Below are positions 45,001 to 59,202 of a DNA stretch of 62,000 nt, one piece after another. Below the pieces are notes generated by a model. The model did not search any database. It saw only the letters and a list, made by a program, of their open reading frames with translations, and was not told the DNA's origin. The stretch is taken from NCBI RefSeq assembly GCF_001949145.1, contig NW_019091364.1, forward strand, positions 3,142,021 to 3,204,020, read 5' to 3'. The stretch is from Acanthaster planci. Lineage: Eukaryota > Echinodermata > Asteroidea > Valvatida > Acanthasteridae. The position numbers were made by a program, and so were the translations under genes. Within the stretch, counting starts at the first letter, position 1. Every line of letters starts with the position of its first letter.

Positions 45001-48000
45001 TATTCGATTCTGATGAAATATTTCCAAGAACTCAGGCGACTGTCAACCGTTTCAATTTCAACTTGTGAAAAATACCTTTCTGCTTTCCTCGAGAAAGCAG
45101 ACTTGAAAACAAATTGTGGCTTAATTCACTGTGTCGCCTAACTAGGAATGACAGGCCTATTTACTGATTACGTCAAGCTATATTTAATCTAACGGACTCA
45201 CCAGTACAGTCGCGTCCAGATTGGAAGGTTTTGTGGCAAATGGTTATTTAGTTTCATGGATTTGAAGGGCGAAAAAGGGATGGGGATTTTGACTGCCACA
45301 TCAGCCCTGGAAAAGTTAATGAATGGTTTCATGGCTAGGTCATGATCATAGTATTAGTGAAAAGAGACTCAAAAACTACTAACATCGAAGGTGAGATTTC
45401 ATATTGCAAAGTGATATCACAAAGCTCATCTCCACGGTGCGTATAGAAAGCACATTTATGTGGAATTGTCACACGCTTGTAGCATTAACGTCGAAACATG
45501 GGATTTCAGAAGCGATTCAAAGCCTAGAGGAGACATGAATGTTGTAGTAGAATATGGAGATAAGGAATGATCCATCCTATTCAATCATTGAAGCACCGCC
45601 TCAGAGATGAAAAGAATATGGAGTGCCACTTGAAGAAAGTGAGAAAATTATTAATACGTTCTGGCTTATCTCAAACATACTATACGCACAAAAGAGATGC
45701 ATGGATATCGAAGGTTAACAAAGTAAGAGCTGATGGAAATGAGACGTCTCTTTAAGGCGTCTAAAATGTTTCAGTCCTGAAATGAATGATTTTAGAGGGC
45801 GCATTCTGTTAAAGATGCAATCGTGGTAAATTGTGACCGCCAGACCCCGAAACCCTACATTACCTTTGGAAAAATACGATATATATAGTATCGACAACTA
45901 TATACACACTCTACTGCCGTAGAAAATGATGTCTTGATATTTTTTTTTTCAATATCGTAACGGGCGTCCACTTACTACCAGTGACGTCTACCCAATGCAA
46001 TAGAATCACTGTTACGGATACCAACACAAAGTCTGTACTAAGTCTGGTACATGTGGGTAGATAACCACAGGATTTGCGTAAAAACATGTCTTGTTAGACA
46101 CCCTCCTTAAAAATCTCTCAGGTCACCTGTAGAAGCCACACATATTGGCCGTGCCAACAGGAAAATAGGTGGAGGCCCAAGCTTTAACAATGAGCAGAAA
46201 TGCAAGTATTCACATTATAATTTTCCGCCAAATTCACAATTGTTCTGCCCAAATAGTTAAGTTATACGTACTCGTTCCAATCAGTTGATAAATACTTCAT
46301 CATCGGGTGAATCCCAGTCTTTATTTACATGTCACAGTAACCAGAAACAGTGTCACTGTTAGGCGCCAAAATAACCAGAAATACGGCAATTCCGTATTTG
46401 AGGTATGCCTTTTCCTAGAGATACAGGTTTTAGAAAGATGTGACATGTATGTATCAAAATCGAAACTCTCTAATTTGCAGTCCTTGGAATTAAGGACTTT
46501 CATTGAAATAAAAGTCCAGCCGACGGCAGTATTGCACTTGAGTACATCATGAGGATTCAAGAATCCCCACAAGATTATCATGAGTCCGTCTCATTCAGTC
46601 TCAACTAAAAATCACATGTATACATTTCTAATAGAATACAACAGAAAACCATGGAGCTCATGCCCTATTACTTGCGACTGGATGCGCAGCATTGAAGTGA
46701 TCTTAAATTGAATTTAGATGGACTTGTAGCAGATCTGACTGTAATGGATGTGACTCATGCGATCAACCAGATTCTTGAAACAACTTACATCTCCAACTTA
46801 CCACAAATTTGGTAGGGGTGTGCACTGACAAGAAAGAGACCTCCGATCTGTCCTCGGGAATTTTGTCGGCACACCAACCTGTCAGCCTAAAAATGCTGAA
46901 CCCCCAATGCTCGAGTAGTTGAGCGTCGCTCTTTCGTTGCCAGTCAACCCTGCACGGCCCGGACATAGGCGAGGAGACGCGGCAGTCCACTTTGATTTCC
47001 CCGACTCATGTGGGCCTAATCACTATAATTCGCGGGCTTTTACGCTATTAACTCCTCCACACCGGTGTGCTGCACGCCACGGCAGCCACCACATCGTATC
47101 GCGTGTTCTGAATGGCAAACTTCTCGACTCCCCGTGTCACCGCCTCAAACAACTTTGCGTTGTTGCAAGGTTTTCGTTTTTTATTTTCTCTCCTCGCAGG
47201 AGCAATTTGCTCCAGTGACAAAAGTGCACTATTTTTCTTTCAACTGATTTCTTCCGGCGTTTAATCGCACTGGGAAGTGCGACGTCTACATTCCTGAATG
47301 TAACACTGGTGCACGACAGACAACTCTTCTACCTCCAGTGCACGTAGAGATATCGTTTTTTCCTTTTCAATTTGTCCTTTTCGAGCGCAAATGTAATATT
47401 GCATGATACAGTTTCAATTGTGGTTGTTTTGCATACTTGACTGCGAGGGATCACACCACGGGGTCTATTTCAACAAGAAATTTGCCAAACTTGCTTAAAG
47501 TTTTATTTCCATGGTCCTTTTTATGTGACGGTTTCCCCTTCCCGGTCAATTGATGGAAAGCTCAGACATTGAAACTGTTATGAAGTAAAGATTTGGCAAG
47601 ATTGAAAGGGAAAATATTTCACAATAACTATGTCATTAATAGTACTCTTTGACAATGACAGTTTCAATGATATATTGATGTAAATATGCCTTTCTTTGAA
47701 ATTACATAAACTAACTAACATAACTACCTGCCAAAATGATATTTTTATTTGCAGCGTAATCTCTCCCATATCTCGTCGTTTCATCAATGTGGCCTAAGAT
47801 TCGCTTTAATGCCCTTATGTCTATTTCATGTCCATGATGGCTACAAAAGATAACAATAAAGTTATTATGCATACGTACTGTTTTGTCCGAATAGAATTAG
47901 TTCTGTTTGCCAGCGTTAACGTTTTTACCACGTCAATGTATTGGCTGGGGGTCTGCAAAGCTGCTTGAGACTTGAATTGCGTTCGCCAGTCTAAAAAAAT

Positions 48001-50371
48001 GTATTTGATCGACATGAGTAGGTTCTAATACTGTTTCGTATTGGTTTAAGAAAGCTGATATGAACCGGGACAAATACCATGTGGTATCCTTGCTATGTTT
48101 GTCTGTTCTCTATGTAATTTTTATAGCTGGAAAACTGCATGTTGGAGTGTCACTCTGGTCCCAGCTGCAGCTGAAAAGTGCTGTTAATAAAATGGTAATT
48201 TGGATACTCCTTTTCGATTTTTCAAACTTTCAGTTCATGCACCTAACAATATCGAGCTCTGAGCTCTCAGTCATTCAGTAAGTGTGTTGTAATGAAAAAA
48301 GTCCATGAAATGAGCAGGAATATTAACCCGTCTTATCAAAAGGAAAAAGGAAATGGCATTTTTAACAAGCAGTGTCAAATTCTCAGGGGAAATCATTTAC
48401 GAGAGTGAATCAGAAGTCTAGGAATAAAGAAAAAATGCCTTTAATCGATACTGCCAAAATATCTTTACAGTAACGAATGGCCTCAACCGCAACTGATCTC
48501 GCGCGGAAAACAACGTATTAAATGAAGGCTGGAATCGATCATCTCGATAATGATCATTTAAACAACCTCTCGAAACCGATAATTGCACAGAGGTTGGCTG
48601 AAACTCTAGTCAGGGGCCCAAGTTATCCTCTCCTTTACTGAGTAAACGACAGCGCGGCGCGAGGGGGATACCAGACTTTACCCTGTGGCGCTGCCAGGAG
48701 GTCCATTCAATCTTATGACAACGGTCTATTATGACAGAATCAATATTATTGTGTCCACTCACAGTGCCTCACAAAATATCATATTCTGCCTGTCGCACTG
48801 AGGGCATCAGACTTCGTGCTTCCGTGCCCAAACCAAACGGCAACGGAAAATAAGCAGACGAGAGTAGGGGTCCAAAAAACGCGGAAAGCATTATACGCGC
48901 CACAGCCTCGCTCAATACTCGTTCACAGCGGTAAATATTACATGCAAAAAGAATTGATGCGTGTCACTTTGCAGTCCAGCTTGTAATCATCTGGCGCGCT
49001 TGGATGAATCTACAGCCGTCCAAGGTAGTGAATGATATCCCAGCCTCGTGGCAGATCAAACGAGCCCTCCAAATGAATAATGAAATTGAGTGGAAAAAGA
49101 TAATGTTAAGTCTAATATTGAAAACAAACACTGACATTCAAACAGTCGTTTCCGTTTTCCTCATAAAAGTAGTATTGAAATATCTATTAATAATGAAATA
49201 CCTTGATTTAATGTTTAAGCTAGAAGACTCAATGATTGAATGTTGCCCACAACAACGACAGCAATGATGTAGCAATAGGTAATAAATGACTTGCAATGTT
49301 AGTGATCATCTTTGGCTAATTTTTGTTCACTTTTGAAAGCTGAATCAACGTATTTTTATGTCCTTCGATCGTCAAATAAAATTTCATCCTGTCAAATGAG
49401 ATTACATACAATTCATATTTATATATCTGATGTTAGTATTTTTAAGTGTCCAAACAGGTCTATTGTTTTTTGTCCTTTTACTCCTAGTGGGACCCCATTT
49501 GAGATCACGTCTAATAACATGACTGAATGTATCACTGTATACAAAAAAGAGTACTTGTAAATAAATAAACAAATAAATATATGTTCAGCTAACACTAATT
49601 TGGCTGTCATGCTAGAAATTAGCTGCCCAGCGAAATGGCGTAGCTGAGCCACCGCACTGTTTGCACTGCAAGTTGTGCGCCAGGCACGACACTGACGCGT
49701 GGATATACTGTTTCACGAAAATGTTCATACATTCGTTGTCAGTGTAGCAAAATATTAATCATAACACCAAACAAGCCGTGTTCTCTTAGGTTTCAGTAGA
49801 GGTTAATTCGGTCGTATAGACAGACAGTTTTTCTACTTTCAGTTTGCTTAACTTTCTGTTAGTGTTTCAATGCTTAGCGAAGTTATTGTCTGCATTAAAG
49901 ACGATGCTCCTTTTTATCGGGATTAAACAGTGTTAGGAAAAACACTGCATAGAAATAGGTGCATAAACACAAGAGGAGTTGGACGACATATCCCAACCTC
50001 TATATCCAGTGGTGATGGGACATTGAAGTGACCAAGTGTTCAGTATTTAAACTGACAAACATTTGCAAAAGGGTTTTTAAAAAGTACATAAATAATAATA
50101 AGCAAACAAAAATAATAACTAATGGAGAAAAAGTGAAATAACGTATAAGGTGCAACGCTTTTTTCGACTTATTTGCGAACTCGGAAATTTCAGAATTTTT
50201 CCAATGTATGGTCCTAATCTCAGGTACTGGACTCAGTCAATGCAAGATAAAGGCGTGTTGATCTATACAAGAAGGCCTTTGCATAGCACATGGGGCTGTG
50301 ATATATTCCGTGAAACTACATTTAATTCCAAATCAAGCGGCAACACCAGTGTTAAGGATACGAATTAAGAC
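42021..50371. other. Long intergenic region, nothing recognised
   Basis: About 8.3 kb of AT-rich sequence with only short ORFs, none with family motifs or consistent splice borders. No repeat with a second copy in this window was noticed. Confidence 0.45.
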
Positions 50372-50470
50372 ATAATAATAATAGCTTTATTTCAGATGGT
50401 AGCCATCTCATCCAAAAAGAAGATGGTGTTCAATGGGCCATCTATCAGAGTTAAGCTTTAGAGTAAAAGT
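50372..50470 (-). mobile_element. LINE-type 3' end with ATT tail
   Basis: On the minus strand the segment ends GATGAGATGGCTACCATCTG, then AAATAAAGCTATTATTATTA. A short hairpin (GATGGTAGCCATCTC) just before an ATT-repeat tail is characteristic of the 3' ends of CR1/L2-like LINEs and their SINE partners. No coding part is attached. Confidence 0.6.
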
Positions 50471-51508
50471 CATATCTTTTTAAAATTACACATAGAACTA
50501 GAACACTATTGTTTATTAAATAATAAACACGACTATTAAAACAAATAAAAAAATGCTCTTGGAAAAATCTGCACGATGCAATCACATAAAATCCGTACAC
50601 TACAATCGTCACAAAGCAAATGTAAACAGGAAACTGGAGAAAAAAAACCTTCTTTCTAGAACAAAGTTATAAAGCTATGAAGCACGGCTTGCATATAATA
50701 GGTCTTATTTGTTCGAGCTAAACCTGTTTGTCCGATCAAAATTATACACCAGCAATGCTGTACTTCCCCCTAGTATAATGTTTATTTAGCTTCCTCCAGA
50801 AGTGATGTTGATGGTGATGACGTGTTACGATGGAGAGGATGAAAGAGGATGATCGACAGCTGGTAGGGAGGAAGGTGTAATTGAGACGGGGGAAGAAGGA
50901 GACGAGGAGTAGGTTAAAATTCAGCGATGCGTCGGTCTCTGATTGTATCCTTAGATTTAGTCTTAAATAGTGGAGTCCAATTACGGCTACTTCGGGTCTC
51001 TTTGGAGCAGTGGTTTGCGTGCATCCCACACCATGTTAATTGAGCTGCGTACAGTGTTTGCAGCTCGCCGTGCAGTGTTTAATTAAGATCTGGCATTTGT
51101 TAAATTTTCATGCTAATGCCTTCCTTATTCCAGACTTTTTTGACATTTGTATACCATGAAAGGTTTTTGTCCTGTCTGCAAGCACATATTCAACTCCTAA
51201 CAGCTGAGAAAAATGCGCGATTAAGCCCTTAGTATGAAATATTTTAATAACATAGTTTAGACATTTAAAATATTAGGATCTGACTCTTGTCTCGAAGCCC
51301 TTGCCAAATCATATATTTTCTCTATTTGTAACATTTACCCCCAACAATAACCTCACTCGTGTAACAGTCACTTGTAAATATTTGTTACAGCTTTTGGCAA
51401 GGTGTTTTGGTTATCCTGAAAATTGGCTCAAGGCAATCGCATATAACGTTTTAATATTGTACAGTATCTATGAGGCTGAGCCATTTTCAACGTCATCCAT
51501 GTTAATAT
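50471..51508. other. Intergenic, nothing recognised
   Basis: No motif or ORF of interest. Confidence 0.45.
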
Positions 51509-51731
51509 GGTTTCCATATCGACGTAAGAAACGCGGACAGCAACACAATAAAGACGCAAACTGCCACGCGGACAAACCGGTATGGAAACGTGCTAAATTA
51601 TTGAGGTGTCGCCCACAACGCGGATTAACTCAAACCAGCCCGCGACCAATTGGCAAAGTTGAGCCTGGCTCAACTTTGCCGAGTTCTGCGTCGAATAGCC
51701 GTAGTATCCCCATACAAACATGCATGCTGGC
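51509..51731 (+). repeat. Dispersed repeat, copy B, with perfect 29-base palindrome
   Basis: The plus-strand partner of copy A. At 51652-51680 two 14-base arms (GGCAAAGTTGAGCC) flank one central T as a perfect inverted repeat. The shared blocks are tttccatatcgacgtaagaa, agacgcaaa, caaaccagc and atgctggca. The copies share no target-site duplication that I could see. Confidence 0.75.
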
Positions 51732-54700
51732 ACGTTTCACTTATTTTGCTCATTTTATCTGTAATGCTTAAATTTACACCCTTATTATCAACCAAATAAC
51801 TGACAATCAGTGAAATGAATGAAACTGGAGTACAGGATTGGCATCATGACTCGAGGCTTATAATCAGTCTAAAAGGGTAGCCTATTTTCTGCAAAAATCA
51901 CGGCGTTTCGGATGACATTTTGTTTCGATTTTTGAGTGGAATGACGTCATGCACCGTCTCTTCCGTTGACGTCTGTGTCTCCTCGTCTAACGGACAGTCT
52001 GCGTTACAAACAACCATGTGGAAAAAAGGATTTACGGTACAGTAATCTGGTGCAGTTTTTAGCCAGGTCCACCGGAATCGCTGAATACCACTACATAGGC
52101 CAGCAAGTAATTCATTATCCTTACATCACAACACGTGCCCAAATAACTTCCATTGTCTCAATTCAGGTGTTACATTCTTCACAGTGGAATAGAAGATAAA
52201 GTCATTTGACTAGATCCAAATAAAAAAAATCAAGAGATGGGCAACAAACCAAACCAAGATTAAATATAATTTACTCATACAAAGGCAGAGGCAGCGAGGA
52301 CACACTGAGCTTGTGCTGCCGACCGCAGCCCTTGGCTGACACTTGTCTCTTACTTCGCGGTCTACGTTCACTCGTCACGGAATCCTCCTATCAAATTGAC
52401 ACGTGTGAATAGAATACCCGCTAGCTTATAAATATTTTGAATACGAAAGAAACGAAATTAATTCCGTATGAAGAGGGTATATTAGAGTTGGGCATGTTGT
52501 TTGGCTCTTTTCTGATTAACTTTATGGTATGGCAAATTTAGCAAAGGTCTTGTTTTGTTTTTCTGTCCAGTTTTGCCGCATGTTAGCGGTACAATGGTAC
52601 AATTCCCCGAAAGATGTTTGTCTTCTGTGCGCAATGTATTGAAGTAACCTCGTTTTAAACATGCATTTATTTCAAACTGACTTTACATTAAGGAAAACCC
52701 GAACTTGAAAATACTCAAGCGATTCGGGTATTCTAATACTCCATTATTTCCGGATAAGATATGTGTGAAAGCTAGAAATTTATACTAAATGTGGCCGATT
52801 TGGGAAAAAGCACTTCCAGTGGAAACTCGAGATAAACTGAATTTAACTCGAATTTTTGTTGTCTATAGTTTCAGGACTCACTTCCCTCGAATAGTCCTTT
52901 CAACATGAGCAAAGCTAGTGGCACTACCGGAGTAGGGCGGGCCGCGTCAAAGGGTGCATAGGTTTTGCTGTCAACTATAGCTTCACCCATGTTAACTTAA
53001 ATGTAAGGACGCTCGAAAAAAAAAGAGGCAGAAAGAGAGATGACCACAAAGGACAATGCTGACGAAATCTTAAAGACGATAAAGAAGATCACCTCGAAGG
53101 ATGACGGGGATTGACTTTTTTCCTCGTAAATAAAAAGTCCCGAAAGTTGTCCATGCAGCGTCAGACGTTGATTCATAGAAATAGATGGGTGGCTTTGACA
53201 AGCCACGTATCCTGCCTTTAACAGGCCTGATACCAGCCCGTTGTAGGCGAGCTGCGGAGGCGGATAGAGTCGTGCACTCACTTCCAGCGAGAACTGGTTC
53301 ATCAATTGTCAATCACAGACGTCGGCAGCCATACCAATTTCCACCCATTACGAGCGACTAAAACAGCTAAAACTCCCGTAAACACATTTTGTGTGGTTTC
53401 CGACACACCAGCGGAAAACACAGGGAGTGAAGGTTGAATCTGGCCGTTTGCATTTCCACGTGTACCATCAGAGAAAGGGGGTTGTGGGAAACCGAAGAAG
53501 CCTTTCCGAGCTTCAACATTGTGCAAAAAAACAGGCTTTAGTTGTTCCATTAAATATTAGAACTTTTGCTATCGTATTCAATTAAGGGAAAATTTAAAAT
53601 ATCTGGTAATTCACACTCATCAACACTTTCATCGTTTTTGTAAGACTACTAATGTTATATATAATTTTCATTAAACATTTTTCAAGGTGCAAATATTTAG
53701 AGAATTCTGTGTTTACAACATTATGCACGTTAATTAATCTGTCTGAATGGCAAAGATCAGAACTTGTTTTTTTTATGCTCCTTATACTTATTTCCTAAAT
53801 GTCCACGAAATATTTTTTAGGAAACACATGCTAAGTACTGTGGAAGTTCATGCAATTTACTTGTCCCATTTTTGTGTACTTTGATACTATTCCCTTCTTG
53901 AACACAAAGATGGCAAACCACCTCTTGTTGAGGCACGCAATTCTTTTTCCCAGCTTTAAATACTTGTCCTTTTTCTGTTCGTGTCTATCGTTTTTGATAT
54001 AGAAACCAGAAATTCAGCAAGAAAGTCCATTTGCAAAACTATCGAACCACCGTTTCCTGTACTTCGAAATAATCCTTATTACATTTTGCAATCGAAATCT
54101 CACCGAAAGCACAACTTTTTGTGCGCTGCTCTTTATCCAGGCAGAAGACTGTTTCTCATATTCCGTAAAGACATTTGCAAACGTATATATCTGCTGAGTT
54201 TTCCCATAAGCCATCTGTGATAAGTCACAGACCGGAAGTGCCCGAAACCGTTACCTGTTGATTTGGCCACATATTCATTTAACCCAAATGTCAGCCAAAT
54301 TTTGTTCATGTAATAAGCCTATAAAACATGGTTAGTGCGCATGTGTCACGGTGACAAGTCTGACCATACAAGCGTTTTATGTTTTTTAGTGTGTGTGAAT
54401 TTCTAATATCAAGTCACCAGTAACAAAAAAAACTATCGGTGGCAAGAGGGGAAATGTCCAGAAGGCCATTGGTCAATTTCCTCTAATGACATTTTCCGTC
54501 GCGTACTTCTAATGTGTCGTCGCCCGGCAGTACCTTGCGTTTTCATTCTTTACAAGTTGGCCGCTAAAAGCTGTTCTTCCGTACGCAAGTACATGTACAC
54601 AAATGTACATGTTTGACGATCAGATCTGACTTCAAACGTTTTTAAGTCACTGCATTTCTTTGCGCTATCATAAATCAAGCATCAAACCAGCATCGGTAAA

Positions 54701-56440
54701 TAAAAAAAAAAATGTGTAGAAATATAGCGTGATATTGCAATACCTTTTTTTTGGCCATTGCAATATTTTTAAAGCATATTTTTGTTTAAATTTGTGTTTA
54801 TTTCTAACTTATTCAGGATACAGCAGAATCGTCATAAAAACCTTTGAAAATGACACTGTGGACATAATACATTAATTCGTAGACCGACTGAGTTACTGAA
54901 ACTTGAGAACGCCAGCTACATAATGAAACAAACGATGGGGGGGGGTAATTCATAAAGGCTTTGAGTATGAAACACGTCACTATCACTCTATCCCGTGAAT
55001 GGCGCATAATTTCAAAGACGCCTTACAGGACCCAATAAATGTTCGGGGGAAAAATCAAGCATGAATGAATACCCAAATTCAAAGGTAATTATCAGAGGAG
55101 TTGTACTTTAAGTCTATAAATCAATAGCGTTCAATCATGACTGAAATGAATCCGCTTCCCGCCTGATTGAGATTCGGTGGATGCGCGCTGAAAACCGTTC
55201 CGTCATCAACCTCAAGGCCAAAGCATGCAATATCGGCTTACTCATTTGATGAATTAATTGAAACCATCTCTTTGACTTTGGCTGGTTGGCACCCAAGGGC
55301 TGCCTGGGTAAACTTGACTTCCGCCCACGCCACCCGCACGGAACGGAACTAACACAGTCAGAAGGGACCATTACTAAAAAGGGGAAAACCGTGGCCAAAT
55401 CACTCAACAGCCGCGCAGAGAGCTGTATACCTGTTGGATTTTTACGTAGGCATGCTATCGAACATTACTGCCTGAATGATTGCTCCCGATTTACATTTCC
55501 GCATGAGTAATTCTGTGGTCGGTCTTCGCCTGTGATTGTTCTGAACGCCTGTCTGCCTCTATTAGCCGGGCAAACACGCGCTGTTGATACGGGTAATGGA
55601 TTTGGTAGGTGAATAAGTGTTTGTCAGAGAAATTTTCGGAGTAGTCATTAAGACGTTGACGTAAAACGAAGTCACATCCTTGTTTTATTGAATTTGAAAG
55701 GATTGTAAAGGCAGGCCTTGGAAAGCGATTATGGTCTAAATCTGGGAAATATCTTTCGTAATTGGGCAAGACGGAAGGCTGGGTACAAAGATCTGGATGA
55801 AAATTATGGTTCAACCTATGGATCATTGCCAACATTTCTTCGATAGGAATACTGGTAATAATTCTTGTAAGATTGTGTGGCTGATGTTTCCCGTGCTAGA
55901 AGGCACATCCGGCTCCGAGGCCATATATATACTCTGCATGTGTTTGGGCCAAGAATCGATAATTATAACATGAAAAAAGTATCTTAGTCAGCTGTCATAA
56001 ATGCCAGTTATTAATCGCGTAGAAAATTAGAATAACATTGTGCTTAAGAGAGGAGACAGCTAATTTAATGCACTTCAACGAAAATATTTATCGCATCAAG
56101 TATTAGGGATTTCGAGCGGTTTCCTCTATAGATTAATTATTACAGAGGAAATAATGAATAAGAAGCCTGTATAAAATGTTGTACACAAACCCAAACACTC
56201 ACCGTTTGTTGGTTGTAATTGAATAATTGGCTAATGGCATTTGAGTTTAGCAATGCTTAAACTTTCACAGATGCTTCAATAGGCCAGATTTGCGTCCGTA
56301 AGAGGCCTTGACGTCTCTCCGTTTGCGCATCATTAATGTATCTATACTGATGATAAATCAGCTGAAACTTAGACCTGCAATCGAGTCCCTTTCTGAGCAC
56401 ACGGGACATGAAAAGGACAGTCTGTATGGGGCAGTTTCAG
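51732..56440. other. Long intergenic region, nothing recognised
   Basis: ORFs of 60-114 codons on both strands (for example 55835-55491 minus) show no recognisable domain. Confidence 0.45.
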
Positions 56441-56602
56441 TCAGCGGCGTAACTTGGGAGGGGGGTTCATTCCTCTGGCCAGTTATTCAGGCCCTGGCCC
56501 CCTCTATATGAATCCGTTTGAAATCCTGAAAGGAACAAAACTGAATTATACAAGACATGGTATTTATTTTCACTACCCCGACGTTTCCATCAGTTACGCC
56601 AC
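56441..56602. mobile_element. Possible short hAT-like MITE
   Basis: The left end CAGCGGCGTAACTTGGGAGG and the right end GTTACGCCACTA are inverted relatives of the CAGTGGCGTAAC terminus seen at 28641. No target duplication is visible and the right edge is imprecise. Confidence 0.4.
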
Positions 56603-59035
56603 TACGTTGGTCGAAAAAGGGCCTCTGCTATCAAATCTGTGAAAAATGCAGCATCTATTGTTATTTGGATTTTGTTCTCAGGGGGTCCACGATGCGAAAG
56701 TTACTTAGGAACGTTCTGTGCAACAGTCTGTTCTTCTTGAATGTTTAACTGTGCGATACCCCCCTGTTATCTGTGTGTTCCTTTATTCGAAAAAAATACA
56801 CTTTAAACTTTCACAAATTGTCCATGCCTTTCCTGACAAATGTGAGCACATCTGCTGTGAGGTCATTACATGAAAATACTGTTTGTTTTAGTTTTGCTCA
56901 AAGTTTAGACCCAAAATGTGTTCATTGAAATATTTTTCGATTACTGTTAGCTCTATGGCCTTTTACCATAAACTGAAACAACAGATGGCCAGATTAAATA
57001 AAACTGATGACCAAAAGACTGCCCGAATGAAGGCAAATGTATGGAAGAAACAGCTGTTAAAGGTTTCTGACTTCGAAGACACTACACTTTTGGTCACAAT
57101 TATGCATTTTGTATAGGGCATAAAAATCAAATTGGTGCCATAATGTCCCGAAAATGGGTTTAGTTGAACACAAAGGAGCACCTGCAATAATTGCATTGTC
57201 TGGACCCTTTAAACCATATGTGTCAAATGTTTGAAAGGGGAGATGACTGAAACACGCCATTTTGTTCGTTGCATGCTTTCAAATAAAAGGATGTCATTTG
57301 TCGCTCATGCTAGTTACATTGTAGAAACTCCTACGTTTTTAATATTGTGTCACACTTTAGAGCTCGCTTGTGAGGATAATTAACAAAACAACAATCTCCT
57401 TAAGGAAGGACAGACAAGTAATTTCATAGGTTCTGATGAAGAGACGTCAATGTACCACGTGATAGCACGGTTTCCAGAGACTGACCACCGTTGAAATAGC
57501 AGAAAAGTGCTTGGTTGGCAAAGTGTACGTCATGGTTGTAAACTACAGTTTGTCACACAAAAAAGTACAAAACTGTCCCTGCAACCATACTGTTTTAGAA
57601 ACATACAGTTAGTATTATAAAATGCGTTAAAGCTTAAGCCTCATTTTGATACTAAGCTGTTTTCCCTCTGACTGAGTGAGCAAGATAAGTTTATTTGCGT
57701 CTGTTATGACGCACGACAAAACATGACTTTCAACTGTAATGTCTGCTTTTGTGTTCGCCAACGGTGAGAAGGGTAGTTGTGCTCGGACAGGATAATGGAA
57801 AACAGGTTAATGTGTTATTTCAGAACCACATCCTGTTAATTTAACTATGCCATTTCACAGTTTGCCCGACTTTCTGCTCGTGCGATTTGGACAGATGTGT
57901 CACCAAGTCTCGTGGTTGGGTTTTTGGAAACCACTTCTTTTAACAGTTTTTATTTCTTTGGTGGTAATTTTTTTTTTAACTGAGGGAAAAAACACAACGG
58001 GCATGGCAATGGTGTCAAACCCTGCTTTACCGAGAGGTGGTTACGAATGTAACGTTCAAACATTTTTGTGGGTTTTGATTGTTTGACTTTCTGGTTTTGG
58101 TCTCGTATTTTTTTCGTTTCATTTTGTTCATGCCGTTTTGTAATCTTTCAATTTGTTTTGCCCTTTTTTAATTTTTTTTTTCGTTTTGGCTTTCTGTTTC
58201 AAATCCATGAAATTGAGCAATCAACCCACGGTTAACTTTGCACATGAAAACATGCAGAGGCTGTAAAATGGACTCTGCACCTGACGCACTCTAAAATCAC
58301 CAATTTCCACAAATCTCTCTAAGCACGAATTAATGTGCAGCATGCATTATAATTTACGCCGCTTCAGGTGGATCGTGCCTCTAATGTACAAAGTTCGTCG
58401 GTTTGCATTTCCATCTGACAAAGGCGAACATCTTGCATTAAAGTAATTAGACCTATCCAAATACCCAGATGTATATAGTCAACTAAAATTGACCTTCGGT
58501 TTGGTCATGCCTTTTTCGATGCACTCTTCTGAGATACACGCCACGGACAACTTCCGGGCTTCTTCTTACCTAATTGCGAAGACATCAATGGAGAGAATAA
58601 CGTGAGTCACCCAAGATGGGCCTAGTACTAAATTACATCCTCATTTCGAAATCCCCCACCGTCTATCAATCTTCATCAGGCCGCCATATATCGCATTATT
58701 ACAGCGCCGCTGCTGGTTACGGTCATGGCATTGCATTACCAAAGGAAAAAAAACTATGGAAAGAGGGACTGTATCTGCCTGTACATGAGTTGGCACTCGG
58801 CAGAGTGCAAAGTGATTTTCAACGCACTGGACACCCTTTCCGTGAAGCGCACGTTGGCTGCTAAAGGCTACACAACGTGCATAAAAATCACTCAAACGCG
58901 AATACATTTTGATACCAAGCTGGCCGTTTAGGAATCATATTTCACGTACTTTGGCGTAAAGTGACACGAAATACGATACGTGCCTGCACTGAAGGAACCA
59001 TAATATAGCCAACAGCATGAAGGGAAAATGATTTA
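56603..59035. other. Intergenic, nothing recognised
   Basis: T-rich in 57900-58200; no gene signal. Confidence 0.45.
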
Positions 59036-59202
59036 ATGTATACCCAGCAAAAATGAGACAGAGGGGTACCTCCATAGATCACCAATCCCTATACACACTC
59101 GAGACTATTGTTACCCAACACATCCAATAGATGTCTGAAAGGTGAAACAATGACCAATACAAAACACGGGAGGGTTTTATTAATCTCATATCTTGTTTCA
59201 TG
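59036..59202 (+). repeat. Repeat family X, copy 3
   Basis: It contains aatccctatacacactcgag, ctattgttacccaacacatc and acaatgaccaatac, and ends ctcatatcttgtttcat. It aligns with copies 1 and 2. The shared part may extend left to about 59000. Confidence 0.72.

Noticed and set aside
51301-51771. 156-codon ORF on plus
   Set aside because: Nearly half of it lies in the dispersed repeat copy B and it shows no family motif.
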